A DNA stretch of 64,000 bases from Kaistia soli DSM 19436. GTDB lineage: Bacteria; Pseudomonadota; Alphaproteobacteria; Rhizobiales; Kaistiaceae. The notes beneath the pieces are model-generated. The model was given only the letters and a program-made list of their open reading frames with translations, did no database searches and was not told the origin of the DNA. The stretch covers positions 496,001 to 560,000 of the forward strand of contig NZ_FQUP01000004.1 in the NCBI RefSeq assembly GCF_900129325.1, given 5' to 3'. The translations under genes and the position numbers were made by a program. Below are positions 33,294 through 41,373 of the stretch, one piece after another. The stretch's first letter is position 1; every line of letters starts with the position of its first letter.

Positions 33294-35108
33294 ATGTGCA
33301 TTAACTGCGGCCTGAACGAAGCGCTCGGCAAATTGGTAGCTGCCAATCCAGGCACGCCGCTATCGCGCTTTGCTGTCAGCCGGCGCGGTTTCGTGCGCGG
33401 CGCGCTCGCCTGCACCGCTGCGCTCGGGGCGAGCGGCATTCCGGCGTTCGCCGCCACGGACGGCAAGCCGACCTATATCTTCCGCGGCGGCAAGGTCTAC
33501 ACGCAGAACCCAGCAATGCCCTGGGCCGAGGCAGTCGCGGTCAGTGGCAAGACGATCCTGGCGGTCGGCACCAACGCCGAAATCGATAAGCTGAAGGGAC
33601 CTTCGACAAAGGTCGTCGAGCTGGGTGGCCGGCTCCTCATGCCCGGCTTCGTCGAGGGTCATATTCATCCCTTCCTCGGCGCATTCCTGACCTCGGGCGT
33701 CGATCTTCAGGTGCCCGATCTCGACGCTGCGGTCGCCGCGATCGACGCCTATGCCAAGGCCCATCCGACGGGTCCAATCCGCGGCTTCGGCTGGCGCGTC
33801 GATATGTTCGGTCCCGAGGGGCCGACCCGACAGATTATCGACAAGATCGTCTCGGATCGCCCCGCCTTCTTCTTCTCGATCGATGGCCACAGCCTCTGGG
33901 CGAATTCCAAGGCGCTCGAAATCGCCGGCGTCAACAAGGATACGCCTGATCCGATCCCGCGCTTCAGCTATTACGCGCGCGACAAGGACGGCTTCCCCAC
34001 GGGCTATGCGCTCGAGGTGAACGCGGTGCTCCAACTGGTCAACGCCGTGCAGCCGATTTCGCCGACCGCCATGGGGCAGCTGATGGTGGAGTGGATGCCG
34101 AAAGCCTCGGCCGCCGGTATTACCGCGGTCTTCGATGCGGGCGTGCCGCCGATTGGCTCGGACCAGGCCACGATCCTGTCCATGTACACGGACCTAGACA
34201 AGCAGGGGCGTCTGCCCTTCCGCGTCGTCGGTTCCTATATTGTCAAGTCGCCGCCCATCGATACCGCGGTCAAGGAACTGGAGGCGTTGCAAAAGACCGT
34301 CTCGTCGGAACTCGTGGAGATTTCCTTCATGAAGATCATCGGCGACGGGACGCAGAGCGGCTATACGGCCTGGCTGGTCGAGCCCTATTCAGATCGACCT
34401 GATTTCCGGGGTGCCTCGCCTTTCTCGGTCGAAGAGTGGATAGCGCTGATCGGCGCCACCGACGCCGCGGGATATGACGTGCACGTCCACGCATGCGGCG
34501 ACGGCACGGCCCGGATGGTGCTGGACGCGATCGAAAAAGCCATCGCCAACAACCCGCCGCGCAATCGCCGCCACACGATCGCGCATCTCGTCTATGTCAC
34601 CGATGAAGACATGCCGCGCTTCGGAAAGCTCGGCGTCAATTCGGAGTTCTCGGGGAACTGGTTCTCGGGCGATCCGGATACGCTCATCAACATGAAACAG
34701 CGCTATGGCGAGCGGGCCGAACTTATGTATCGCGCCAAGTCGACGCTGAAGAACGGCGGCACGATCTCCTTCGGAACGGATTGGCCGGCATCCGGCTATT
34801 TCTCGACCTTCAAGCCGCTGGATTCGATCCAGATCGCTGTCACGCGCCAGTTGATCGGCAAGAAGGACAACCCGATCCTGGCCCCTCTGGACGAGCGCCT
34901 GACAGTGGCGGAAGCCGTGCATGCCAACACGCTCGGTGCGGCGCGCCAAATCCGCCTCGAAGACAAGATCGGCTCGATCGAAGCGGGCAAGATGGCGGAT
35001 CTGCTCATCCTGGAAAGGAACATCTTCGACGGCGACGTCTATGACATCGCCAGCACGAAGATCGAGCTTACCTTGATGAACGGGCAGGTGGTGCACGGGA
35101 CTGCGTGA
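33294..35108 (+). CDS. Tat-exported YtcJ-like amidohydrolase
   Basis: A 604-residue protein with start ATG behind GAGAGGG. The N terminus has a CxxC pair (MCINCGL, residues 2 and 5), then a twin-arginine signal SRRGFVRGALACTAALGASG near residues 28-47. The amidohydrolase_3 body includes GFVEGHIHPFLGAF, FSIDGHSLWANSKALE, a VHVHACGDGTA metal motif and FGTDWPASGY. YtcJ-type enzymes hydrolyse amide or imine bonds in unknown substrates and bind Zn or similar metals. Folded export by Tat would fit cytoplasmic metal loading. The substrate is unknown. Confidence 0.87.
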   Translation: MCINCGLNEALGKLVAANPGTPLSRFAVSRRGFVRGALACTAALGASGIPAFAATDGKPTYIFRGGKVYTQNPAMPWAEAVAVSGKTILAVGTNAEIDKLKGPSTKVVELGGRLLMPGFVEGHIHPFLGAFLTSGVDLQVPDLDAAVAAIDAYAKAHPTGPIRGFGWRVDMFGPEGPTRQIIDKIVSDRPAFFFSIDGHSLWANSKALEIAGVNKDTPDPIPRFSYYARDKDGFPTGYALEVNAVLQLVNAVQPISPTAMGQLMVEWMPKASAAGITAVFDAGVPPIGSDQATILSMYTDLDKQGRLPFRVVGSYIVKSPPIDTAVKELEALQKTVSSELVEISFMKIIGDGTQSGYTAWLVEPYSDRPDFRGASPFSVEEWIALIGATDAAGYDVHVHACGDGTARMVLDAIEKAIANNPPRNRRHTIAHLVYVTDEDMPRFGKLGVNSEFSGNWFSGDPDTLINMKQRYGERAELMYRAKSTLKNGGTISFGTDWPASGYFSTFKPLDSIQIAVTRQLIGKKDNPILAPLDERLTVAEAVHANTLGAARQIRLEDKIGSIEAGKMADLLILERNIFDGDVYDIASTKIELTLMNGQVVHGTA

Positions 35109-35158
35109 GGGAGCGATCGGCGGCCGTGGACATTGAGTGCTCATAGAAGGAGCCATCA

Positions 35159-35677
35159 ATGATCGGACGGACCGCCTTGCTCGCCGCCGCGGTCTTCGGC
35201 GGCGTCATTGCCTCGCAGGCCCCCGAATTCGCCCAGCAATATCGGCAGCGCCTTGGCGGCGCTGTCGACGAACTCCGCCGCGTCGTCGCCGATTTCGACC
35301 GCGATGCGGCAACGGTCGGGCTCGATCGCGAGCGTGCCATTGCCAGCCTGCTCGGCGACGACACCAGGCTGGTGCAATTGCGCGGCGCCAGCACCGCCGC
35401 GTCCGTGGAGCGCTATGAGCGGCTTACCGCCCAGCAGGCGGCCTTCGAAGCAAGCGGCCCGCTTGGCCGTGTCGAGGCTGTGCTCCGCGCGCCCGATCGG
35501 GATCTGGTCGACGCAACCTGGGACAGCTACGAGCCCGCCGTCCCGACGACGACGGCCGGCGCGGTCACGGCCGCGCTCGGCTTCGTCGTCGTCTACATCA
35601 TCGCCGCGTGCTGCCGTCTGGCAACCGTGCCGTTCAGACGGCGCAGGCGCATAAGGGACCGCCGCGAGACGGCCTGA
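35159..35677 (+). CDS. DUF2937 family membrane protein
   Basis: A 172-residue protein behind a strong AAGGAG. One hydrophobic segment covers about residues 5-22 and another about 130-155 (VTAALGFVVVYIIAACCRL), with a polar, largely helical middle (QYRQRLGGAVDELRRVVADF). That matches DUF2937, a small inner-membrane family of unknown function. The middle is probably periplasmic. It follows the amidohydrolase by 50 bases and converges on the homospermidine synthase gene, ending eight bases before it. Confidence 0.75.
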   Translation: MIGRTALLAAAVFGGVIASQAPEFAQQYRQRLGGAVDELRRVVADFDRDAATVGLDRERAIASLLGDDTRLVQLRGASTAASVERYERLTAQQAAFEASGPLGRVEAVLRAPDRDLVDATWDSYEPAVPTTTAGAVTAALGFVVVYIIAACCRLATVPFRRRRRIRDRRETA

Positions 35678-35685
35678 GCCCTGCC

Positions 35686-37125
35686 CTATCCGAGCCCATG
35701 CACCAGCACGTTGCGGAACTGCCAGGGGTCGCTGGTATCGATATCCTCGGGGAAAAATCCGGGGCGATCGGTCAGCGGCGTCCAGTCGGTATAGATACCC
35801 TCGACCGTGCCGAGATAGGGCCGCTGGATGCGCAGGCAGAAGTGGTAATCCATCTCATCCGCCTCGACGATGCCGGCGGCCGGATGCTCGAGCGCCCAGA
35901 CCATGCCCGCGACCACCGCGGACGTGACCTGCATACCGGTGGCGTTCTGGTAGGGCGCATTCTGCCGCGCCTCGTCGATGGTCAGGCGCGAACCATACCA
36001 GTAGGCGTTCTTTGCATGGCCATAGAGCAGCACGCCGAGCTCGTCGCGGCCGGCAATGATCTCTTCCTCGGAGAGGATGTGTTGCTTCGCCTGGCGCTGG
36101 CCTGATCGGCCAAACAGCTCATGCAGCGACAGCACCGCGTCGTTGGACGGGTGATAGGCGTAGTGGCAGGTCGGCCGGTAGACGACCTCGCCTTCCTCTC
36201 GCACCGTGAAATGGTCGGCGATCGAGATCGCCTCGTTATGCGTCACCAGGAAGCCAAGTTGCGGACCGGGAGTCGGGCACCAGGAGCGCACGCGCGTGTC
36301 GGCGCCCGGGCCGAGCAGGAAAATCGCGGCACCCGAACCGGTGTCATGCGCGCGAGCATGGTCGGGGACCCATTTCTCATGCGTACCCCAGCCAAGCTCG
36401 GCCGGCTGCAGGCCTTCCGATACGAAGCCGTCGACCGACCAGGTGTTGACGAAGGTGTCGAGCGGCTTCGGATTGCGTGAGCGCTGGGTATCGCGCTCGG
36501 CGATATGGATGCCTTTGACGCCGGTGGCGCGCATCAGCGCGGCCCATTCGCGGCGGTTCTTCGGCTCCTCGAAATCGATGCCGAGATCGCGCGCTACATC
36601 GACCAGCGCATGCTTGACGAACCATGACACCATGCCCGGATTGGCGCCGCAGCAGGAGACCGCCGTCGGCCCACCCGGATGGGCGCGCTTCTCGGCCAGA
36701 AGCTCCTCGCGCAGCGCATAGTTGGAGCGGGAGGCGGGATCGGCCTTGTGGTCATAATAAAAGCCCGGCCAAGGTTCGATGACCGTGTCGATATAGAGGC
36801 TGCCGAGTTCGCGCGTCAGCTTCATGATGTCGAGCGACGATGTGTCGACCGAGAGATTGACGCAGAAGGCCTGCCCCTCACCGCCGGTCAGAAGCGGCGT
36901 CAGCACCTCGCGGTAGTTTTCGCGGGTCAGGGCAACGCGGACATGGCGGGCACCGAAGGTCGCAAGCAGACCGGCATTCTCGTCGCCCGGCTCGACGACG
37001 ACGATCTGTGCACGATCGAGCGCAAAGTGGCGCCGGAGCAATGGCAGGATGCCGCGTCCGATCGAACCGAAGCCGATAATGACCACGGGGCCATCGATAC
37101 GACCATAGACCGGCCAACTCGCCAT
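35686..37125 (-). CDS. hss: Homospermidine synthase
   Basis: A 479-residue NAD-dependent enzyme that condenses two putrescines (or putrescine and spermidine) to sym-homospermidine, the main polyamine of many rhizobia. The Rossmann loop is VVIIGFGSIGRGILPLL, and CCGANPGMVSWF and TDWTPLTDRPG are family hallmarks. The ATG at 37125 is used because the AAGGAG lies between it and the first in-frame ATG (37143), so it can serve only the downstream codon. It lies downstream of the ornithine decarboxylase and a GNAT gene but behind their terminator, so it likely has its own promoter. Confidence 0.95.
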   Translation of the reverse strand: MASWPVYGRIDGPVVIIGFGSIGRGILPLLRRHFALDRAQIVVVEPGDENAGLLATFGARHVRVALTRENYREVLTPLLTGGEGQAFCVNLSVDTSSLDIMKLTRELGSLYIDTVIEPWPGFYYDHKADPASRSNYALREELLAEKRAHPGGPTAVSCCGANPGMVSWFVKHALVDVARDLGIDFEEPKNRREWAALMRATGVKGIHIAERDTQRSRNPKPLDTFVNTWSVDGFVSEGLQPAELGWGTHEKWVPDHARAHDTGSGAAIFLLGPGADTRVRSWCPTPGPQLGFLVTHNEAISIADHFTVREEGEVVYRPTCHYAYHPSNDAVLSLHELFGRSGQRQAKQHILSEEEIIAGRDELGVLLYGHAKNAYWYGSRLTIDEARQNAPYQNATGMQVTSAVVAGMVWALEHPAAGIVEADEMDYHFCLRIQRPYLGTVEGIYTDWTPLTDRPGFFPEDIDTSDPWQFRNVLVHGLG

Positions 37126-37201
37126 TTGCACATTCTCCTTCATTCAACCCAACAGAACGCGGCTAACCTACAGTCCTTCTGTGACGAACTGAACCGTCAT
37201 G

Positions 37202-37239
37202 AAAAAAGCCCGGCCGCTCCCTCGCAGGAACGGCCGGGC
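37202..37239 (-). terminator. Rho-independent terminator of the odc-GNAT unit
   Basis: On the minus strand GCCCGGCCG pairs perfectly with CGGCCGGGC and is followed by TTTTTT. It lies just after the GNAT stop codon and before the homospermidine synthase start, separating the two transcripts. Confidence 0.85.
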
Positions 37240-37258
37240 CCTGTCGTTTCGGCGAAGG

Positions 37259-37813
37259 TCAAGCTGCGAGGCGCAGCGGCTCCAGCACCTCGAAATCCGG
37301 TCCGACCAGCGACGGCGTCGCGAAATCGCCCGTCGGGACCAGCATGCCGGCCGCACCCAAAAGAGCGCCCTCGGCGAATTCGAGCGCCATGAAGCGGCGC
37401 CGGTCGACCGGCCCGGGCATCAAGAGCCGCGTGGTGAGCGCGACGGAGAAGCCGAAGCGGCTGTAATAATCCGCGTCGCCGACGAGGATCACCGCCTTGT
37501 GGCCGAGTACGGCCGCGCGGTTCAGCGCGGCGCGCATCAGCTTGGAGCCGAGGCCTTCGCTCTGGCGCTCTGGGGCCACTGCGAGCGGGCCGAGCAGCAG
37601 CGCGTCGCGGCCGCCGGCCGCGACGTTCCACAGCCGCACGGTGCCAACCAGCGCATCGCCATCGCGGGCAGCGAGGGCGAGGCCGGCGGCCGGCAGGCGG
37701 CCTTCGCGCAGGCGTTCGGAGCTCTTGAGGAAGCGGTCCGGACCCATCGCGCGGTCGAGCAGGAGTTCACGGGCGCCGGCTTCCGCCGGCGCCTCTGCGC
37801 CAATCACGATCAT
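37259..37813 (-). CDS. GNAT family N-acetyltransferase (YhbS-like)
   Basis: A 184-residue protein. The acetyl-CoA site is LGPLAVAPERQSEGLGSKLM near residue 75, with a Q/RxxGxG/A-type loop, and VILVGDADYYSRFGF follows. The C terminus matches YhbS-type predicted acetyltransferases. It is 12 bases downstream of the ornithine decarboxylase, so it is co-transcribed and could acetylate a polyamine or ornithine. YhbS-type enzymes are otherwise uncharacterised, so that link is inference. Confidence 0.88.
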   Translation of the reverse strand: MIVIGAEAPAEAGARELLLDRAMGPDRFLKSSERLREGRLPAAGLALAARDGDALVGTVRLWNVAAGGRDALLLGPLAVAPERQSEGLGSKLMRAALNRAAVLGHKAVILVGDADYYSRFGFSVALTTRLLMPGPVDRRRFMALEFAEGALLGAAGMLVPTGDFATPSLVGPDFEVLEPLRLAA

Positions 37814-37825
37814 GATGCGTTGCCT

Positions 37826-38959
37826 TCAGATCACGTAGGAGGCAAGCGGCTCGAAGCCGTTGAAAGCGACGGCCGAATAGGTCGTCGTGTAGGCGCCCGT
37901 GCCCTCGATCAGCACCTCGTCGCCGATCGAAAGCGTGACCGGCAGGTTGTACGGGGTCTTCTCGTAGAGCACGTCGGCCGAATCGCAGGTCGGGCCGGCG
38001 AGGATGCAGGGCGCCACGACGTCGCCGTCATGCGTCGTGCGGATCGGGTAACGGATCGACTCGTCCATCGTCTCGGCGAGGCCGCCGAACTTGCCGATGT
38101 CGAGATAGACCCAGCGCGGATCATCCTCGCGGTCGCTCTTCTTGGAGATGAGCACGACCTCGGACTTGATGATGCCGGCATTGCCGACCATGCCGCGGCC
38201 CGGCTCGATGATCGTCTCCGGGATACGGTTGCCGAAATGCCGCTTCAGCGCCTGGTCGATCGACGAGCCGTAGCTCTCGACGCCCGGGACTTCCTTCAGG
38301 TAGCGCGTCGGGAAACCGCCACCGAGATTGACCATCGACAGCTGGATGCCACGCTCGGCAAGGGTCTCGAAGATGCCGGCGGCCGACGCGAGCGCGCCGT
38401 CCCAGGCTTCCGTGTTGCCCTGCTGCGAGCCGACATGGAACGAGATGCCATAGGCAACGAGACCGAGGCTCTGCGCATGCTCAAGCACGCCGACAGCCAT
38501 CTCGGGCTCGCAGCCGAACTTGCGCGACAGCGGCCATTCGGCGCCCGCGCCATCGCAGAGGATGCGGCAGAACACGCGCATGCCGGGGGCGGCACGGGCC
38601 ACCTTCTCGACTTCCGCTTCGCAATCGACCGAGTAGAGCGCGATGCCCCGCGAGAAGGCGGCAGCGATGTCGCGCTCCTTCTTGATCGTGTTTCCGAAGG
38701 AGATGCGATCGGGCGTCGCGCCGGCGGCCAGCGCCATGTCGATTTCAGCCACCGAGGCGCAATCGAAGCACGAGCCGAGCGAGGCGAGCAGACGCAGGAC
38801 TTCCGGCGCCGGATTGGCCTTCACCGCATAAAAGATGCGCGTGTCAGGCAGCGCATGCGCGAAGGCCAGGAAATTCTCCCGCACGACATCGAGATCGACC
38901 ACGAGGCAAGGGCCGTCGGGACGTCGGGTGTTGAGGAAGTCGATGATGCGAGCGGTCAT
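37826..38959 (-). CDS. Type III PLP-dependent ornithine/lysine decarboxylase
   Basis: A 377-residue alanine-racemase-fold decarboxylase. The PLP lysine is in FYAVKANPAPEVL near residue 45, the EPGRG phosphate-binding motif lies near 250, and the catalytic Cys is in GPTCDSADVL near 320. It converts ornithine to putrescine, the substrate of homospermidine synthase encoded in the same direction. The ATG at 38959 is the first sensible start; upstream sequence is a long structured leader. Regulation by that leader (speF-type) is likely. Confidence 0.93.
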   Translation of the reverse strand: MTARIIDFLNTRRPDGPCLVVDLDVVRENFLAFAHALPDTRIFYAVKANPAPEVLRLLASLGSCFDCASVAEIDMALAAGATPDRISFGNTIKKERDIAAAFSRGIALYSVDCEAEVEKVARAAPGMRVFCRILCDGAGAEWPLSRKFGCEPEMAVGVLEHAQSLGLVAYGISFHVGSQQGNTEAWDGALASAAGIFETLAERGIQLSMVNLGGGFPTRYLKEVPGVESYGSSIDQALKRHFGNRIPETIIEPGRGMVGNAGIIKSEVVLISKKSDREDDPRWVYLDIGKFGGLAETMDESIRYPIRTTHDGDVVAPCILAGPTCDSADVLYEKTPYNLPVTLSIGDEVLIEGTGAYTTTYSAVAFNGFEPLASYVI

Positions 38960-39480
38960 GGACGTGATCCCACGGGCCGAGCGAAGGCCCACTAGCGTTG
39001 CGAAACGGCGAAGCGGAGCAAAGCCTTCGCGCCGACCGCTATGGACGCGGACGGAACGCTGACAGAGCGCCGTTTTGCCGGCTAAGCCGGCAGATTTCGC
39101 GGGTGGCGGTCGCGGCTGGAACTCTCGCGAGTTCCGTAAGCGCCGCCGTCGCTTGGAACGGGAAAACCCGATCCGCACGCCCGGCAAGGATGTAGTGCCT
39201 CTTCAGTGACCACGGCCGATGGAGAGCCGGTAGAGACCAAAAAAGCCCGCTACGTCGTTGCTTCAAGTCGCGTCCTCCGCGGAGACGGAGTTCACCGGTT
39301 CGCTTTCCGGCTGCCGACCTTTCCAGGATCACTCCTGGACTCCTTCGTGGCCCTTTCGGGATCCACATGGGCGTCGCCCCGGCCTCTTGTCCGGAGCCCC
39401 ACCGGTCGGCACGCAACCACAGGCACGTGCGATAATTGGGCAAGGCGTAGGTATGATGATCGACCGTCGCATTCAAGCGG
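38960..39480 (-). ncRNA. Candidate speF-type leader RNA of ornithine decarboxylase
   Basis: About 500 bases of non-coding, hairpin-rich sequence precede the decarboxylase on the minus strand. Perfect stems include GCCGGCTAAGCCGGC (39077-39091), GGAACTCTCGCGAGTTCC (39118-39135) and CCAGGATCACTCCTGG (39323-39338). A T-tract in GCGGGCTTTTTT lies at about 39238-39249. A conserved RNA motif called speF is known upstream of ornithine decarboxylase in alphaproteobacteria and is thought to sense polyamine or ornithine status. Position and size fit; I could not check against the covariance model. A 47-codon ORF lies at its 5' end. The remaining bases to 39713 form the upstream promoter region. Confidence 0.5.
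39329..39472 (-). CDS. Possible leader-peptide ORF in the odc leader
   Basis: ATG at 39472 to TGA at 39329 gives 47 codons, opening MRRSIIIPTPCPIIARACGC and ending with a basic, Gly-rich tail. The enteric speF leaders contain a ribosome-stalling peptide that senses ornithine, so a translated uORF here is plausible. An overlapping frame in the same region is also open, so coding cannot be claimed from openness alone. Confidence 0.25.
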   Translation of the reverse strand: MRRSIIIPTPCPIIARACGCVPTGGAPDKRPGRRPCGSRKGHEGVQE

Positions 39481-39601
39481 TTTTTCGGTTCGCAGCCAGA
39501 AAATTGCATACGGGCTTGGTCCGCAGGCGAAAACGCTCGAAATCGCCGTACCCGTGACACGAAACGGTCGCATTTCCCGCAGGAACGCGAGGGATTCAGA
39601 C

Positions 39602-39623
39602 CCCGCCCTCTTATTGGGCGGAC
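39602..39623. promoter_or_regulatory. Hairpin in the odc / gamma-glutamyltransferase intergenic region
   Basis: CCGCCC-TCTTATT-GGGCGG is a perfect 6-bp stem (39604-39622), between the odc leader and the plus-strand gamma-glutamyltransferase gene. It could be an operator or mark the end of an upstream structured element. No other gene is seen in this gap. Confidence 0.35.
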
Positions 39624-39713
39624 GCTGACTGATTGGCATGCAGCGTGCTGATTCGCCCTTTTGAGCGGCCCCGCTTTCGCTTAAGCACGGGAGCAGCAAA
39701 ACGGGAGAGCGGC

Positions 39714-41303
39714 ATGAGCGAAACGGTCGTCGGCGAAAAGGGCATGGTTGTGGCGCCGCACCGGGCGGCGGCTGAGGCCGGAGCCGAGATCCTGAGGGCC
39801 GGCGGCAACGCGATCGAGGCGATGATTGCCACCGCCGCGACCATCGCCGTCGTCTATCCGCATATGAACGCGATCGGCGGCGACGGCTTCTGGCTGATCC
39901 GCGAGCCGGGCAAGGAGCCGCGCTATATCGAGGCGTGCGGTGGTGCGGGCTCGAAGGCGAGCATTCGCGCCTATCACGACAAGGGCCACGACCGGATTCC
40001 TGTGCGCGGCCCCGACGCAGCCGTGACGGTAGCCGGCGCGGTCTCGGGCTGGGACCTCGCTTTCCAGCTCTCGCAAAGCCTCGGCGGCGCCATCGACCGC
40101 CGCACGCTCCTCGCGGACGCCATCGCGAGGGCCAAGGCCGGTATCGCGGTGACGCGGTCGCAGGCGCATCTCACCAAAGTTCATCGCGATGCGCTCGCCG
40201 CCGCACCTGGGTTCTCGGACGTCTTCCTCAAGGACGGCGAAGCGCCGGCCCTTGGCGACATCATCCACCAGCCGCGCCTGGCCGAGACGCTTGACCAACT
40301 CGCCCATGCGGGTTTCTCCGATTTCTATCGGGGCGACGTCGCGCAGGTTATCGCAGACGATCTCGATCGCATGGGTGCGCCTGTAACGCGGGAGGATCTT
40401 GCCCGCCATGAAGCGCGCTTCCGCTCACCGCTCTCGGTCCGCCTCGCGGATGCCAATGTCTACAACGCCCCGCCGCCGACGCAGGGCCTCGCCTCGCTCA
40501 TCATCCTCGGCGTGTTCGAGCGACTGGGCATCAAGCGCGGCGAGACGTTCGAGCATGTGCATGGCCTCGTCGAGGCAACGAAGCGCGCCTTCATGATCCG
40601 AGATCGCGCCGTCACCGATCCGCTCTTTGCCGGCGATGTTTCCGTCCATCTCAGCCCCCGCGCGCTGGAACGTGAGGCTGCGGCGGTCGACATGAAGCGG
40701 GCTCTGCCTTGGCCACAAGTCGCTCAGAAGGGGGACACGGTCTGGCTCGGCGCGATCGACTCAAATGGCCTCGCCGTCTCCTATATCCAGTCGATCTTCT
40801 TCGAGTTCGGCTCGGGCTGCGTGCTGCCCCAGACCGGCATCACCTGGCAGAACCGCGGCTCAAGCTTTTCGCTCGATCCGGGCGCTGTCAATCCGCTCGA
40901 ACCGGGCCGCAAGCCGTTCCATACGCTCAACCCGGCCATGGCCCGCTTCGACGATGGCCGCATCATGAGCTACGGCACGATGGGCGGCGAAGGTCAGCCG
41001 CAGACGCAGGGGGCCGTCTTCACGCGCTATGCGCGCTTCGGGATGGACCTTGCGGCGGCCATCGACGCGCCGCGCTGGCTGCTCGGCCGGACATGGGGCT
41101 CCGACGCGACCAATCTTCGCCTCGAAAACCGTTTGGATCCCGATCTCGTGCTGGCGCTGCAGCGCGCCGGCCATGATGTCGAGGTGATCGACGAGGCCTA
41201 TTCCGACGTGATGGGGCATGCCGGCGCGATCGTGCGCCGCAAGGATGGCCGTCTCTTCGGTGCCGCGGACCCGCGTTCGGACGGAGCGGCGGTGCCCGCC
41301 TGA
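39714..41303 (+). CDS. Gamma-glutamyltransferase family protein
   Basis: A 529-residue Ntn hydrolase. The start ATG follows GGGAGAG. NAIEAMIATAATIAVVYPHMN and GGDGFW are the large-subunit opening. The autocleavage/catalytic Thr should be in KGDTVWLGAIDSNGLAVS near residue 340, and the small subunit has GSSFSLDPGAVNPLEPG and TMGGEGQPQTQ. No signal peptide is visible, unlike the periplasmic Ggt, so this is a cytoplasmic GGT-like acylase subfamily (YwrD-like). It cleaves gamma-glutamyl or related amide bonds. It is followed by an amidase and a LysR gene. Confidence 0.9.
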   Translation: MSETVVGEKGMVVAPHRAAAEAGAEILRAGGNAIEAMIATAATIAVVYPHMNAIGGDGFWLIREPGKEPRYIEACGGAGSKASIRAYHDKGHDRIPVRGPDAAVTVAGAVSGWDLAFQLSQSLGGAIDRRTLLADAIARAKAGIAVTRSQAHLTKVHRDALAAAPGFSDVFLKDGEAPALGDIIHQPRLAETLDQLAHAGFSDFYRGDVAQVIADDLDRMGAPVTREDLARHEARFRSPLSVRLADANVYNAPPPTQGLASLIILGVFERLGIKRGETFEHVHGLVEATKRAFMIRDRAVTDPLFAGDVSVHLSPRALEREAAAVDMKRALPWPQVAQKGDTVWLGAIDSNGLAVSYIQSIFFEFGSGCVLPQTGITWQNRGSSFSLDPGAVNPLEPGRKPFHTLNPAMARFDDGRIMSYGTMGGEGQPQTQGAVFTRYARFGMDLAAAIDAPRWLLGRTWGSDATNLRLENRLDPDLVLALQRAGHDVEVIDEAYSDVMGHAGAIVRRKDGRLFGAADPRSDGAAVPA

Positions 41304-41373
41304 ACGGGAGCGGCGCGAGATTGGCGCGGGGTCTGAAATAAGGCTATGAAACGAACCATCGGCGGCTAAGCCG

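Noticed and set aside
39039-39560. 173-codon minus-strand frame across the odc leader
   Set aside because: It runs through RNA-like hairpins and has no domain. Openness here is better explained by conserved leader RNA; only the short 5' ORF is kept, at low confidence.
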